From NCBI RefSeq assembly GCF_001483755.1, contig NZ_LQBK01000042.1:30430-94429 (forward strand): a stretch of 64,000 nucleotides of DNA, in the 5' to 3' direction. A program made the translations under genes and the position numbers. Shown in pieces: positions 1 to 10,051 of this stretch. Source of the stretch: Kocuria rosea subsp. polaris. Lineage in GTDB: Bacteria; Actinomycetota; Actinomycetes; Actinomycetales; Micrococcaceae. Below the pieces are notes generated by a model. The model was not told the origin of the DNA and made no database searches. It saw nothing but the letters and a program-made list of their open reading frames with translations. Each line of letters starts with the position of its first letter. Within the stretch, counting starts at the first letter, position 1.

Positions 1-76
1 GCCCCCCGGGCCGTTCCGGCCCCTGTCCCCACTCCCAGTTCCCGACCCCAGTCCCCGACCTCACCGAGGAGCAGCA

Positions 77-853
77 GTGATCGACCTGACCATCGACGGA
101 TCCGTGGCCGAAGTGGTGCTGAACGCGCCCGGCAAGATGAACGCCTTGGACGAGGCCGCGCTCGCCGAGCTCGGCGACGCCTACGCCGAGGCGGAGCGCG
201 CCGGCGTCCGGGCCCTCGTGCTGCGCGGCGAGGGCCGCGGCTTCTGCGCCGGCCGGGACATCTCCGCGGTGGACCCCGCGAGCGACGACGCCCACGGCTT
301 CCTGTCCGGCAAGGTCACCCCGCTGCTGCGCGCCATGACGCAGTTCCCCGCCCCGACGTTCGCCGCCGTGCAGGGCGCGTGCCTGGGCGTGGGCCTGGGC
401 CTGGCGATCGCCACGGACGTCGTCTACGTCGCGGACAGCGCCAAGATCGGCTCCCCGTTCGCGAACCTGGGTGCAACCCTCGACTCGGGCGGGCACGCCC
501 TGTTCACCGAGCGGCTCGGCGCCCACCGCACCCTGGACCTCATCTACACGGCCGAGCTGATGAGCGGCCAGGAGGCCGTGCGCTCCGGGCTGTTCAGCCG
601 CTCGGTGCCCGCCGAGGAGCTGCTCGAGCTCACCCGGGCCAAGGCGGCCGCCGTGGCCGAGGGGGCGACCGGCGCGTTCCTCGCCTCCCGCGAGCTCGTC
701 GCCCAGATCCGCGACGAGCGCCTGGGGCTGTGGGAGTCCGTGGACAACGAGAACCGGGTGCAGGGCGAGCTCTGCCGCAGCGCCGACTACGCCGAGGGCT
801 TCGCCGCGTTCCAGCAGAAGCGCAAGCCGCGGTTCACCGGCGCCCGGGGCTGA
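77..853 (+). CDS. Enoyl-CoA hydratase/isomerase family protein (258 aa)
   Basis: Crotonase-fold protein of usual family length; acts on acyl-CoA thioesters in the cytoplasm. The GTG start has a GAGGAG ribosome binding site about 5 bases upstream. The CoA/oxyanion segment GRGFCAGRDI is at residues 53-62 and the second oxyanion segment GACLGVGLGLA at 100-110. The two glutamates that hydrate enoyl-CoA in classical crotonases are missing: the positions hold Gly108 and Phe128. Asp136 in NLGATLDSGG resembles the acidic residue of isomerase-type members such as PaaG. It is therefore more likely an isomerase or other crotonase than a true hydratase. It stands alone here and is followed by a palindromic terminator; substrate unknown. 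Confidence 0.85.
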   Translation: MIDLTIDGSVAEVVLNAPGKMNALDEAALAELGDAYAEAERAGVRALVLRGEGRGFCAGRDISAVDPASDDAHGFLSGKVTPLLRAMTQFPAPTFAAVQGACLGVGLGLAIATDVVYVADSAKIGSPFANLGATLDSGGHALFTERLGAHRTLDLIYTAELMSGQEAVRSGLFSRSVPAEELLELTRAKAAAVAEGATGAFLASRELVAQIRDERLGLWESVDNENRVQGELCRSADYAEGFAAFQQKRKPRFTGARG

Positions 854-916
854 ACCGGCGGACGGCGCCGGAGCACCGAGCGGTGCTGATCCACCCCTGC
901 GGCGCCGATCCACCCT

Positions 917-946
917 TGCGGGCCCCGGGACGTCCCGGGGCCCGCA
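917..946. terminator. Perfect 30-bp palindrome, likely terminator
   Basis: The sequence reads the same on both strands from 917 to 946, with arms TGCGGGCCCCGGGAC. It lies 64 bp after the crotonase stop and 62 bp before the M13 peptidase start. No T-run follows, as is usual in G+C-rich actinobacteria. Just upstream a 15-base direct repeat, GATCCACCCCTGCGG / GATCCACCCTTGCGG, occurs at 888 and 908. Confidence 0.55.
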
Positions 947-1007
947 GGCGTTAAGCGGTCGGGGAACAGCCCGCCCGTTCCGCCGGGGGCCGGTTAATGT
1001 GGTGGGC

Positions 1008-2990
1008 ATGACATCCACGGTGACCTCTTCGGTGTTCGACCTCTCCGGCTTCGACCGCTCCGTCCGCCCCCAGGACGACCTCTACCGCCACGTCAACGGC
1101 TCGTGGCAGCGCCGGACCGAGATCCCCGACGACAAGCCGTCCGTGGGCGCGTTCATCGAGCTGCGGGACCAGGCGGAGGCCGCCGTGCGGGAGCTCATCA
1201 CCCGGGCCCGCGCCGGGGACCCGGAGGCCGTGGAGTCCAAGATCGCGAACCTGTACGCCTCCTTCATGGACGAGGAGCGGATCGAGGCGCTCGGCGCCTC
1301 CCCGCTGGCCCCGGACCTCGCCGAGATCGACGCCGTGGCGGACGTGCCCGGGCTGGTGCGCCACTTCGGCCGGATGATCCGGCGCGGCACGGGCGGGCTC
1401 GTCGGCGTCGACGTCGACGCCGACCCGGGCGACCCGGAGCGCCAGCTCGTGTTCGTCGGGCAGTCCGGCCTGGGCCTGCCGGACGAGGAGTACTACCGGG
1501 AGGACCAGCACGCGGCGATCCGCGGGAAGTACCTGGCGCACGTGCGGACCATGCTGTCCCTGGCCGGGGTCGCCGACGCCGAGGAGCAGGCCCGCGCGGT
1601 CGTGGAGCTCGAGACGCGGATCGCCGCCCAGCACTGGGACAAGGTCACGGTCCGGGACCTCACCAAGATGTACAACCCCATGGGCTTCGAGGAGCTCGCG
1701 GCCTCCACCACGGTCCTCGACTGGCGGCTCCTGGCCGAGGGCGCGGAGCTGCCCGTGCCGGCCCTGGAGACCGTGGTCAACGCCCAGCCGTCCTTCTTCA
1801 CCGGGGTCGAGGCGCTGCTCACGGACGAGCTGCTGCCGGCCTGGCGGTCCTGGGCCCGCTGGCACCTGGTCTCCGCGCGGGCCTCCTACCTGTCCTCCGC
1901 GTTCGTCGAGGAGGACTTCGCGTTCTACGGCACGGTGCTCTCGGGGACCCCGCGGCTCAAGGACCGCTGGAAGCGCGGCGTCGAGCTCGTCAACGGGGTG
2001 CTCGGCGAGGCCGTGGGCGAGCTCTACGTGGCGGCGCACTTCTCCCCCACCGCCAAGGAGCGGATGGACGAGCTCGTGGCGAACCTCCTGGAGGCCTACC
2101 GCGTCTCGATCACGGGCCTGGACTGGATGACGGAGGACACCCGCCAGGAGGCGCTGAAGAAGCTCTCCCAGTTCACCCCGAAGATCGGCTACCCGGAGCA
2201 GTGGAAGGACTACTCCTCGCTGCGGATCGATCCCGAGGACCTCGTGGGCAACCGGATCCGCACCACGGAGTTCCGGCTCGCGGAGCTGGTCCGCAAGGCC
2301 GGCCGGCCGGTCGAGAAGCACGAGTGGCTCATGACCCCGCAGACGGTCAACGCCTACTACCACCCCCTGCGCAACGAGATCGTCTTCCCGGCCGCGATCC
2401 TGCAGCCCCCGTTCTTCGACGAGGACGCCGACGACGCCGTCAACTACGGCGCGATCGGCTCCGTGATCGGCCACGAGATCGGCCACGGCTTCGACGACAA
2501 GGGCTCGACCTGCGACGGCGACGGCCGGCTGCGCAACTGGTGGACCGACGCCGACCGGCAGGCCTTCGAGGAGCGCACGGCGGAGCTGGTGCGCCAGTAC
2601 GACCGCCTGGTCCCGGAGCAGCTGGCGGAGGAGGGCACGCACGTCAACGGCGAGCTCACCCTGGGCGAGAACATCGGGGACCTGGGCGGGCTCACCATCG
2701 CCCACAAGGCGTGGCGGATGTCCCGGGAGGCCGGCAGCGCGTTCGGCCCCGGGGAGCTGATCGACGGCTACAGCCCGGAGCAGCGGCTCTTCCTGTCCTG
2801 GGCCTACGTGTGGCAGCAGAAGTCCCGCGACGAGGCGCTGCGCCACCGCATCGCCACCGACCCGCACTCCCCCAACGAGTTCCGGGCGAACCAGACGGTC
2901 CGCAACGTCCCCGCCTTCTACGAGGCGTTCGGGGTCGTGGAGTCGGACGCCCTGTGGCTGCCCGAGGTGGAGCGCGTCAGCATCTGGTAG
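1008..2990 (+). CDS. M13 family zinc metallopeptidase (PepO/neprilysin-like, 660 aa)
   Basis: Zinc endopeptidase of family M13, which cleaves oligopeptides. The zinc motif HEIGH is at residues 489-493 and the third ligand Glu is at about 554 in GENIGDLGG. The substrate-binding segment NAYYHPLRNEIVFPA and the terminal tryptophan (VSIW) are family hallmarks. No signal peptide or membrane anchor is seen, so it is probably cytoplasmic like many bacterial M13 enzymes. I chose the ATG at 1008; an in-frame GTG at 999 would add three residues. Single-gene unit, convergent with the following membrane-protein genes. Confidence 0.93.
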   Translation: MTSTVTSSVFDLSGFDRSVRPQDDLYRHVNGSWQRRTEIPDDKPSVGAFIELRDQAEAAVRELITRARAGDPEAVESKIANLYASFMDEERIEALGASPLAPDLAEIDAVADVPGLVRHFGRMIRRGTGGLVGVDVDADPGDPERQLVFVGQSGLGLPDEEYYREDQHAAIRGKYLAHVRTMLSLAGVADAEEQARAVVELETRIAAQHWDKVTVRDLTKMYNPMGFEELAASTTVLDWRLLAEGAELPVPALETVVNAQPSFFTGVEALLTDELLPAWRSWARWHLVSARASYLSSAFVEEDFAFYGTVLSGTPRLKDRWKRGVELVNGVLGEAVGELYVAAHFSPTAKERMDELVANLLEAYRVSITGLDWMTEDTRQEALKKLSQFTPKIGYPEQWKDYSSLRIDPEDLVGNRIRTTEFRLAELVRKAGRPVEKHEWLMTPQTVNAYYHPLRNEIVFPAAILQPPFFDEDADDAVNYGAIGSVIGHEIGHGFDDKGSTCDGDGRLRNWWTDADRQAFEERTAELVRQYDRLVPEQLAEEGTHVNGELTLGENIGDLGGLTIAHKAWRMSREAGSAFGPGELIDGYSPEQRLFLSWAYVWQQKSRDEALRHRIATDPHSPNEFRANQTVRNVPAFYEAFGVVESDALWLPEVERVSIW

Positions 2991-3014
2991 AGGGCGGCCG
3001 GGGCCGTCCCGGGC

Positions 3015-3392
3015 TCAGCCGCCCCCGCCCGTGCTGAGCAGGAACGCGACCCCGGCCAGCCACAGCGCGAAGAGGACCAGGAAGAGCCCGAGCAGCACGG
3101 TGCCCACCCAGCCGAGCACCTTACCGGGCGTGGCGGGGGTGCCGAGCTTCTCGGCCTCCTTGGCCTGCCAGATCGCGAAGGGGCCCAGCAGGGGCAGCAC
3201 CACCACGCCGAGGATGCCGAGGATCAGTGCGGTGTCGGCGTGGCTGCGGCCCACGGCGAAGCGCTCCCACTGCGGGGACGGCCCCCACGGGGGCGGCGGG
3301 CCGTAGCCGCCGGCGGGCGCGGGCCCGCCGGGACCCGGCGGGCCGCCGGGTCCGTCCGGGCGCGGCGGGGAGTCGGAGCGGTCGTCGTCCAC
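3015..3392 (-). CDS. DUF4190-type small membrane protein (125 aa)
   Basis: The first 40 residues are Pro/Gly-rich and hydrophilic. Two hydrophobic segments then flank the loop FAIWQAKEAEKLGTP, the layout of DUF4190 actinobacterial membrane proteins of unknown function. The start is uncertain: the frame is open far upstream inside the preceding gene. I chose the GTG at 3392 because GGAGG stands five bases upstream of it. Starting earlier would add an Asp-Asp-Pro repeat. It lies directly downstream of the DUF2142 gene on the same strand and is likely co-transcribed with it. Confidence 0.7.
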   Translation of the reverse strand: MDDDRSDSPPRPDGPGGPPGPGGPAPAGGYGPPPPWGPSPQWERFAVGRSHADTALILGILGVVVLPLLGPFAIWQAKEAEKLGTPATPGKVLGWVGTVLLGLFLVLFALWLAGVAFLLSTGGGG

Positions 3393-3405
3393 GGGGTCCT
3401 CCAGC

Positions 3406-3441
3406 GGGTCGTCGGGGTCGTCGGGGTCGTCGGGGTCGTCG
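3406..3441. repeat. Four tandem copies of a 9-bp unit (GGGTCGTCG)
   Basis: Four exact 9-bp units lie between the stop of the DUF2142 gene (3443) and the chosen start of the DUF4190 gene (3392). Read on the minus strand in the DUF4190 frame they encode Asp-Asp-Pro repeats. The length is a multiple of three, so copy-number change would keep the frame. Confidence 0.8.
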
Positions 3442-3442
3442 G

Positions 3443-4978
3443 TCAGGGAAGCATGTAGTGGCCCGTGATGTGGACCACGGTGGCGTAGCCGGCCACGGCG
3501 AGCACGGCCGAGAGCGGCACGAGCACCAGGACCAGGATCTCCACCCGGCGCAGGCCCGCCGGGGTGGCGGGGAACCGCGCGGACACCAGCGGGACCAGCG
3601 TCCCGAGCAGCAGCAGGGCGAGCGGGACGAAGTACCGGCCCTGCACGCCGTTGACGATCCCGGACTCCACCGGGGCGAAGCTGAGGTAGAGCGTGCCGAA
3701 GATCGCCGCGACGTTGAGCAGCAGCACCCCCGCGAACCAGGCCGCGACCCGGCGCGCGGCCGCACCGCGCGGGCCGTGGAAGAACGCGGCGCCCACGGCG
3801 ACGAGCCAGCACACCGCGCCGACGAAGGGCCCGTCGATGGTCCGGCCGGGCCCGTAGCCCATCTGGGCGACGAAGCCGGCCGCGTAGTCCCAGTCCGCGG
3901 TCAGGATCGTCCGCGCCGCGATCCCCAGGACGGCCACCGGCTCGCCCAGCACGAAGGCCAGCTGGTCGCCGGGCCGCACCGTGTGCCGCTCCTCCGGGCC
4001 GCGCAGCGCGCCCATCGCCTCGGTGGTCCCCGCCGCCAGCGACATCCACCCCGCGAAGCCCAGCAGCGTCAGCAGCAGGCACCCGGTCAGCACCAGGGCG
4101 GCCGCCGTCGGCCGCCCGTCGGGGCGGCGGGGCAGCGGGTACTTCCGGAGCGGGACGGCCAGCAGCAGCAGGGACAGGATGACGTAGGTGGGCTTCATCA
4201 GCGGGAGGGCGACGGCGCTCGCGAGCACGACCCCCAGCTCCGCCCGGGAGAGGGGCGCCCCGGTGCGGTCGAGCACGGTCGCGCGCAGCACGAGCGCGGT
4301 GAAGGTCAGGACCACGGCGTTGGTCACCGAGTCCGCGGAGATCACCGCCGACTGGAACAGGGCGGTGGGCAGCAGCGCCACGCAGAAGCCGACCCACAGG
4401 AACCGGGTGCCGCGCAGGGCCCACAGGCCCACGGCGGCCACGCCCGTGTAGGCGAGCACCTGCAGCATCCGCATCAGGGTCCAGGCCGTCCCGACGTCGA
4501 GCTCCGCCGCGGTGGCGATCCGCGCCCCCAGGGCCGCGGGCAGGTAGGGCACGGGCGAGTACGCCGCGGTGTTGGAGAACGACGTCAGCACGTGCTCGCC
4601 CGCCAGGGGCGCGGCGAGCGCCCGCGCGCGCTCCTCGGTGGCCGCGTACAGCGGGTCGGAGTTGCGCTCCTTGGACCGCGGCGCCCCGGCGTGCTCGGCC
4701 ATGAACTCCTGGGCGGTGGCGGGCACGGCGCCGCCGTAGACGGGGTAGGGGCCGTCGTCGGCGAGCCGTTGGGGGGCGAGACCGCCCTGGGAGACCTGGT
4801 AGGCGCGCTTGAAGTGGGTGTGCTCGTCCGGGCCCCAGGCCGACGGCACCATCAGGGCGAAGACCGTGCCGAAGAGCAGGGACAGCCCCGCGAACAGCAC
4901 CACCACGGTGCGGGGACGCAGGGCGGGGCGGGCGGTGCCCTCCGGCGAGCGTGCGGGGGTCAGGACCGCCGTGGCCAC
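3443..4978 (-). CDS. DUF2142 family polytopic membrane protein (511 aa)
   Basis: Predicted inner-membrane protein with about ten to twelve hydrophobic segments. One TM helix near residues 25-45 precedes a large external-type loop containing WGPDEHTHFKRAYQ. The motifs NTAAYSPVPYLP, ISADSVTNA and MKPTYV are typical of DUF2142, a family related in topology to GT-C glycosyltransferases. Such proteins often sit near cell-envelope polysaccharide genes, but no envelope cluster is obvious here. GTG start four bases after the stop of the amidohydrolase upstream, so the genes are probably one operon. Substrate unknown. Confidence 0.8.
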   Translation of the reverse strand: MATAVLTPARSPEGTARPALRPRTVVVLFAGLSLLFGTVFALMVPSAWGPDEHTHFKRAYQVSQGGLAPQRLADDGPYPVYGGAVPATAQEFMAEHAGAPRSKERNSDPLYAATEERARALAAPLAGEHVLTSFSNTAAYSPVPYLPAALGARIATAAELDVGTAWTLMRMLQVLAYTGVAAVGLWALRGTRFLWVGFCVALLPTALFQSAVISADSVTNAVVLTFTALVLRATVLDRTGAPLSRAELGVVLASAVALPLMKPTYVILSLLLLAVPLRKYPLPRRPDGRPTAAALVLTGCLLLTLLGFAGWMSLAAGTTEAMGALRGPEERHTVRPGDQLAFVLGEPVAVLGIAARTILTADWDYAAGFVAQMGYGPGRTIDGPFVGAVCWLVAVGAAFFHGPRGAAARRVAAWFAGVLLLNVAAIFGTLYLSFAPVESGIVNGVQGRYFVPLALLLLGTLVPLVSARFPATPAGLRRVEILVLVLVPLSAVLAVAGYATVVHITGHYMLP

Positions 4979-4982
4979 CGCC

Positions 4983-5789
4983 TCAGTCCTCGTCCGCGGA
5001 CAGCAGCTCGGCCGGGCCGAACCGGCGGTTGGCGAGCACGGGCACGGTCTCCCGGACCTCGGCGATGCGCTCGCGCACGACGTCGGCGCTCAGCACGGTC
5101 TCGTCCTCCCCGGCCTCGGCGACCACCACGCCGAGCGGGTCGAGGACCGCGGAGCGGCCGATCGTGTGCTCGGAGCAGGTGTCCGCGGCCGCGACCCACA
5201 CGGTGTTCTCGATCGCGCGGGCCTTGAGCAGCGCCTGCCAGTGGTCCACCTTGTGCTCGCCGGCGAACCAGGCGGCGGGCACGGTGAGCAGCTCCGCCCC
5301 GGCGTCGACCACGGCACGGCAGATCTCGGGGAAGCGCAGGTCGTAGCAGGTGATCATGCCGACCGTGAGCTCCCCGATCCGCACCACCGTGACGCCCTTG
5401 TCCCCCGGGCGGATCCGGTCGGACTCCCGGTGGCTGAAGGCGTCGTAGAGGTGCAGCTTGCGGTAGGAGCCGAGGATCGCGCCCTGCGCGTCCACGGCCA
5501 CGAGCGTGTTGTAGGGGCGCCCGTCGGCGGAGCCCTCGTAGCCGCCCGCGATCACCGCGACGCCGGTCTGCGCGGCCAGGAAGGAGAGCTGCTGGACGAA
5601 CCCGGACCAGCCGCGCAGCACCAGCTCCTCGAAGTCCTCCCCGAGGAGCCGCTCGGAGAACATGGCCTCCTCGGGGAACACCACCAGCTCCGCGCCGGCG
5701 GATGCGGCCTCACCGGCCATCCGGCGCATGGTCCGCAGGTTCTCGGCCGTCTCGGCGGTGGGCGCGAACTGTCCGACGGCGATCTTCAC
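4983..5789 (-). CDS. Carbon-nitrogen hydrolase (nitrilase superfamily, 268 aa)
   Basis: Hydrolyses non-peptide C-N bonds (amide or omega-amide type). The catalytic triad is complete: Glu40 in VVFPEE, Lys111 in YRKLHLYD and Cys148 in TCYDLRFPE. The length is standard. The GTG start at 5789 is favoured by GAGGAGG a few bases upstream, and the alignable family begins exactly there (KIAVGQFAP). The LYDAF/YDLRFPE context resembles Nit1/Nit2-like amidases, but the substrate cannot be read from sequence. First gene of a likely three-gene minus-strand operon with the DUF2142 and DUF4190 genes. Confidence 0.88.
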   Translation of the reverse strand: MKIAVGQFAPTAETAENLRTMRRMAGEAASAGAELVVFPEEAMFSERLLGEDFEELVLRGWSGFVQQLSFLAAQTGVAVIAGGYEGSADGRPYNTLVAVDAQGAILGSYRKLHLYDAFSHRESDRIRPGDKGVTVVRIGELTVGMITCYDLRFPEICRAVVDAGAELLTVPAAWFAGEHKVDHWQALLKARAIENTVWVAAADTCSEHTIGRSAVLDPLGVVVAEAGEDETVLSADVVRERIAEVRETVPVLANRRFGPAELLSADED

Positions 5790-5903
5790 GGGTGTCCTCC
5801 TCGGCGGGTCGCTGCTGGGGCTCCCACTGTATCCGCGACCGGCCCGCGGCCGGTCCCGTGACAGGATGGGTGCCGACACGACCGCGCGAGCGAAGGGCAG
5901 GCG

Positions 5904-6290
5904 ATGGGCGAGCAGTCCGAGTCCCCGGGACGGCGCCGGCTGACCGAGCGCGTGCTCGGCGGCGGGGCGGATCCCGACCCCCGGTTCACCCTGGCCAACG
6001 AGCGCACGTTCCTCGCCTGGATCCGGACCGCGCTCGCGTTCCTGGCCGGGGGGATCGCCATCGAGGCGTTCACCGCGGACCTGTTCGAGGAGGGCATCCG
6101 CAAGTTCCTCGCGATCGTCCTGCTGGTGCTGAGCATGCTCGTCAGCGCGGGCGCCACGTTCCGCTGGATCGGGGTCGAGCGGAGCATGCGGCGCCAGGCC
6201 CCGCTGCCGCTGCCCCTGATCGCCCCGGTGCTCGCGGTGGGCGGGGCGATCGCGGCGGGAGTGCTCGTCGTCGTCGTCCTGCAGGGCTGA
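5904..6290 (+). CDS. DUF202 family membrane protein, YidH-like (128 aa)
   Basis: Small inner-membrane protein with the DUF202 hallmark ANERTFLAWIRTALAF (residues about 31-46), followed by a second TM helix near 70-90 and a third at the C-terminus. Function of the family is unknown. It is one base upstream of a second DUF202 gene, a pairing common in actinobacteria (YidH/YidG-like), which suggests the two products act together. Confidence 0.88.
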   Translation: MGEQSESPGRRRLTERVLGGGADPDPRFTLANERTFLAWIRTALAFLAGGIAIEAFTADLFEEGIRKFLAIVLLVLSMLVSAGATFRWIGVERSMRRQAPLPLPLIAPVLAVGGAIAAGVLVVVVLQG

Positions 6291-6291
6291 G

Positions 6292-6669
6292 ATGCCGCGC
6301 CCGCAGCTGCGCCGCCCTCCGGGACCCCCGGAGCCGCCCGGGCCCCCGGAGCCGCCGCACCAGGACCCCGGGCTGCAGCCGGAGCGGACCACCATGGCCT
6401 GGGGCCGGACCCTGATGTCCTTCGTGGTGGTGTCGGCGGTCTTCCTGCGCTGGCTGCCGCACCACGGGCCGTTCGTGCTGGTGCTGTTCGGGCTGGCCGT
6501 CCTCACGGCGTCCGCCATCTACCTCACGCAGCGTCCCCGCTACGCCCGCAGCGCCCGCGGCATCGTCGAGGAGCGCACCGAGCCGGAGGTCGGCGCCGTG
6601 CTGGCCACGTCGGTCGCGATGCTCGCGCTGGGCAGCCTCGGCGTCTGGGTGGTGCTGGTGCTCGTCTGA
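6292..6669 (+). CDS. DUF202 family membrane protein, second of a pair (125 aa)
   Basis: The N-terminal 30 residues are Pro-rich, encoded by a repetitive CCGGAGCCGCC-type sequence. The DUF202 core follows (ERTTMAWGRTLMSF, residues about 31-44), with three hydrophobic helices. It begins one base after the preceding DUF202 stop, so it is translationally coupled. It is shorter and more diverged from the DUF202 consensus than its partner. A long hairpin follows. Confidence 0.82.
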   Translation: MPRPQLRRPPGPPEPPGPPEPPHQDPGLQPERTTMAWGRTLMSFVVVSAVFLRWLPHHGPFVLVLFGLAVLTASAIYLTQRPRYARSARGIVEERTEPEVGAVLATSVAMLALGSLGVWVVLVLV

Positions 6670-6687
6670 GCGCTCTTCCCCGCCCCC

Positions 6688-6758
6688 CCTCCCGCGAGGT
6701 TGCCGGTGTCGGCGACCGCAGCGCCGTCGGTCGCCGACACCGGCAACCTCGCGGGAGG
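6688..6758. terminator. Long perfect inverted repeat (31-bp arms, 9-nt loop) between convergent genes
   Basis: Arms at 6688-6718 and 6728-6758 are exact reverse complements; the core reads GAGGTTGCCGGTGTCGGCG. The hairpin lies between the convergent DUF202 and purA genes and ends 26 bp before the purA stop. It should terminate transcription from both sides. A purine run of GGGGGA units (6759-6780) follows on the purA side. The arms are much longer than a normal terminator needs. Confidence 0.75.
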
Positions 6759-6784
6759 AGGGGGAGGGGGAGGGGGAGGAGTGG

Positions 6785-8071
<1,287 letters not shown>

Positions 8072-8278
8072 TGAACGACTCTCCTGCCTGGATGGAACGG
8101 GACTTCTCCCGTGGGACCCGGCCGAGGCGCGCACCGGCCGGGCACGACAACGCCCCTGCGTCGGCCCGCTCCCGTCCGCACGCCCGAGGCGGCGCGGCGT
8201 CGGCAGGAGGGGCCCAGGGGCTCGTACCGTGCAAGTCTAGCGGCCCGTGACCCCGGGCACGCATCCGGCGCGGCAGGA

Positions 8279-9988
8279 TCAGGAGTCCTCGCCCGGGTCG
8301 CCCTCCGGGCGGCCCGCGGCGCCGGAGTCGGCCGCGGCACCGGGGCGGTCGGGGTGGACGACGGCCGGGTCGTCGCGCCGCTCGATCTTGCCGGGGCCCG
8401 GGCGGTAGAGGCCGAAGTGGTCGGGGTCGGCCAGCTCCCAGTCGTCGGCCCAGGTGCGCGGCGGCGCGGTGAGCAGCTCCCCCGGCTGCATCCAGTTGTA
8501 GATGTGCGCGTAGGAGCGCGTGGTCAGGTGGTCGACGCGCCGCCGGAGCATCTGCGGCGAGAGCTGGCGCATGTCGCTGCACCCCATGGAGGACATGATC
8601 TGCACGGCCTCGCGGACCGTGGCCCGGTGGTAGTTGTGCACCCGCTCCCCCTTGTCCGCCACGTTCAGGGCGCGCATGAGCCGCTCGTCCTGGGTGGCCA
8701 CCCCCACGGGGCACGCGTTGGTGTGGCACTTCTGCGCCTGGATGCACCCGGTGGCCATCATCATGGCCCGCGCGCTCATGGTGAAGTCCGCGCCCTGGAT
8801 CAGCCGCTTCACGATGTCGGACCCGGAGGCGACCTTGCCCGCCGCGCCCAGCTTGATCGGAGGCCGCAGCCCGACGCCGACCAGGGCGTTGTTCATCAGC
8901 ATCAGGCCCTCGGTCAGGGGCGTGCCCACGTGGTCCTGGTACTCCAGGGGCGCCGCGCCGGTCCCGCCCTCGTTGCCGTCCACGATGATGTAGTCGGGGG
9001 CGACGTCCTCCTCGAGCATGGCCTTGCACATGCCGAGCACGTCCACGCGGGACCCCACGCACAGCTTGAAGCCGATCGGCTTGCCGCCGGAGAGCTCCCG
9101 CAGCCGGTGGATGAAGCGGATCAGCTCCCGCGGCGTGGTGAAGGCGGAGTGGCTCGCCGGGGAGATGCAGGTCACCCCCTCCGGGACCCCGCGGGCGCGG
9201 GCGATCTCGGCGGTCACCTTGGGCCCGGGCAGGACGCCGCCCAGCCCCGGCTTGGCGCCCTGGGAGAGCTTGATGGTGACGGCCTTGACCTCGGGCAGCC
9301 GGGACTTCTCCCGGAAGGCGGCCGGGTCGAAGCCGCCCTCGGCGTCCCGGGTGCCGAAGTAGCCCGACCCGATCTCCCAGATCAGGTCCGCACCGTACTC
9401 CCGGTGGAACTCCGTCAGGCCGCCCTCGCCGGTCTCCTGGGCGAACCCGCCCAGGGCCGCGCCCTTGTTCATGGCCAGGACCGCGTTCTTCGACAGCGAG
9501 CCGAAGCTCATGGACGAGATGTTCAGCAGGGAGACGTCGTAGGGCCGGGTGCACCCGGGCCCGCCGAGCCGGACCCGGGGCGCCTCCTCCGGGGGCGTCA
9601 CCGGAGCGGTGGAGTGCAGCAGGTACTCGTAGCCCATCCGGTTCACCTCCCGCTCGGTGCCGAAGGCCTTGTCCCCCAGGGTGCCCTTCGCCCGGGCGTA
9701 GACCAGGGAGCGCGTGTCGCGGTCGAAGGGCTTGCCGTCGAAGTTGCGCTCGATGAAGTACTGCTGGATCTCCGGGCGGATGGACTCCAGGAAGAAGCGC
9801 ATGTGCCCCAGGATCGGGTAGTTGCGCAGGATCGAATGCTTCGTCTGGACGACGTCCCACACCCCGATCCCCAGCAGCACGAGGACCGCCCCCGCCAGGA
9901 GCCACCAGCCGTTGGACCCGAGGGAGGCCGCCAGCACGGTGAGGGCCCCCAGCACCAGGAGCAGCGCCAGCACCAGAAATCGCATCAT
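8279..9988 (-). CDS. FMN-binding glutamate synthase family protein (569 aa)
   Basis: Resembles the FMN and Fe-S central domain of the GOGAT large subunit but lacks the glutaminase and C-terminal GXGXG domains, so it cannot be a full glutamate synthase. A short hydrophobic N-terminus (two TM-like stretches within the first 45 residues) suggests membrane attachment. FMN-barrel motifs include LLNISSMSFGSLS, GEGGL and DGNEGGTGAAP. The 3Fe-4S cysteines are in CIQAQKCHTNACPVGV. The exact reaction of this stand-alone group is not known to me. I chose the first of two adjacent Met codons (MMRFLVL). Confidence 0.87.
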   Translation of the reverse strand: MMRFLVLALLLVLGALTVLAASLGSNGWWLLAGAVLVLLGIGVWDVVQTKHSILRNYPILGHMRFFLESIRPEIQQYFIERNFDGKPFDRDTRSLVYARAKGTLGDKAFGTEREVNRMGYEYLLHSTAPVTPPEEAPRVRLGGPGCTRPYDVSLLNISSMSFGSLSKNAVLAMNKGAALGGFAQETGEGGLTEFHREYGADLIWEIGSGYFGTRDAEGGFDPAAFREKSRLPEVKAVTIKLSQGAKPGLGGVLPGPKVTAEIARARGVPEGVTCISPASHSAFTTPRELIRFIHRLRELSGGKPIGFKLCVGSRVDVLGMCKAMLEEDVAPDYIIVDGNEGGTGAAPLEYQDHVGTPLTEGLMLMNNALVGVGLRPPIKLGAAGKVASGSDIVKRLIQGADFTMSARAMMMATGCIQAQKCHTNACPVGVATQDERLMRALNVADKGERVHNYHRATVREAVQIMSSMGCSDMRQLSPQMLRRRVDHLTTRSYAHIYNWMQPGELLTAPPRTWADDWELADPDHFGLYRPGPGKIERRDDPAVVHPDRPGAAADSGAAGRPEGDPGEDS

Positions 9989-10051
9989 GCGCCCGATCGT
10001 AGCCGGAGCGCCTGTGGCACGTATCACAGATCGTGGCCTCCGTCGCCCCGA

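Noticed and set aside
951-2867. Long open frame antisense to the M13 peptidase
   Set aside because: High G+C content leaves antisense frames open. Its translation is Val/Leu/Gly/His-rich without any family motif, and the plus strand encodes a full M13 enzyme.
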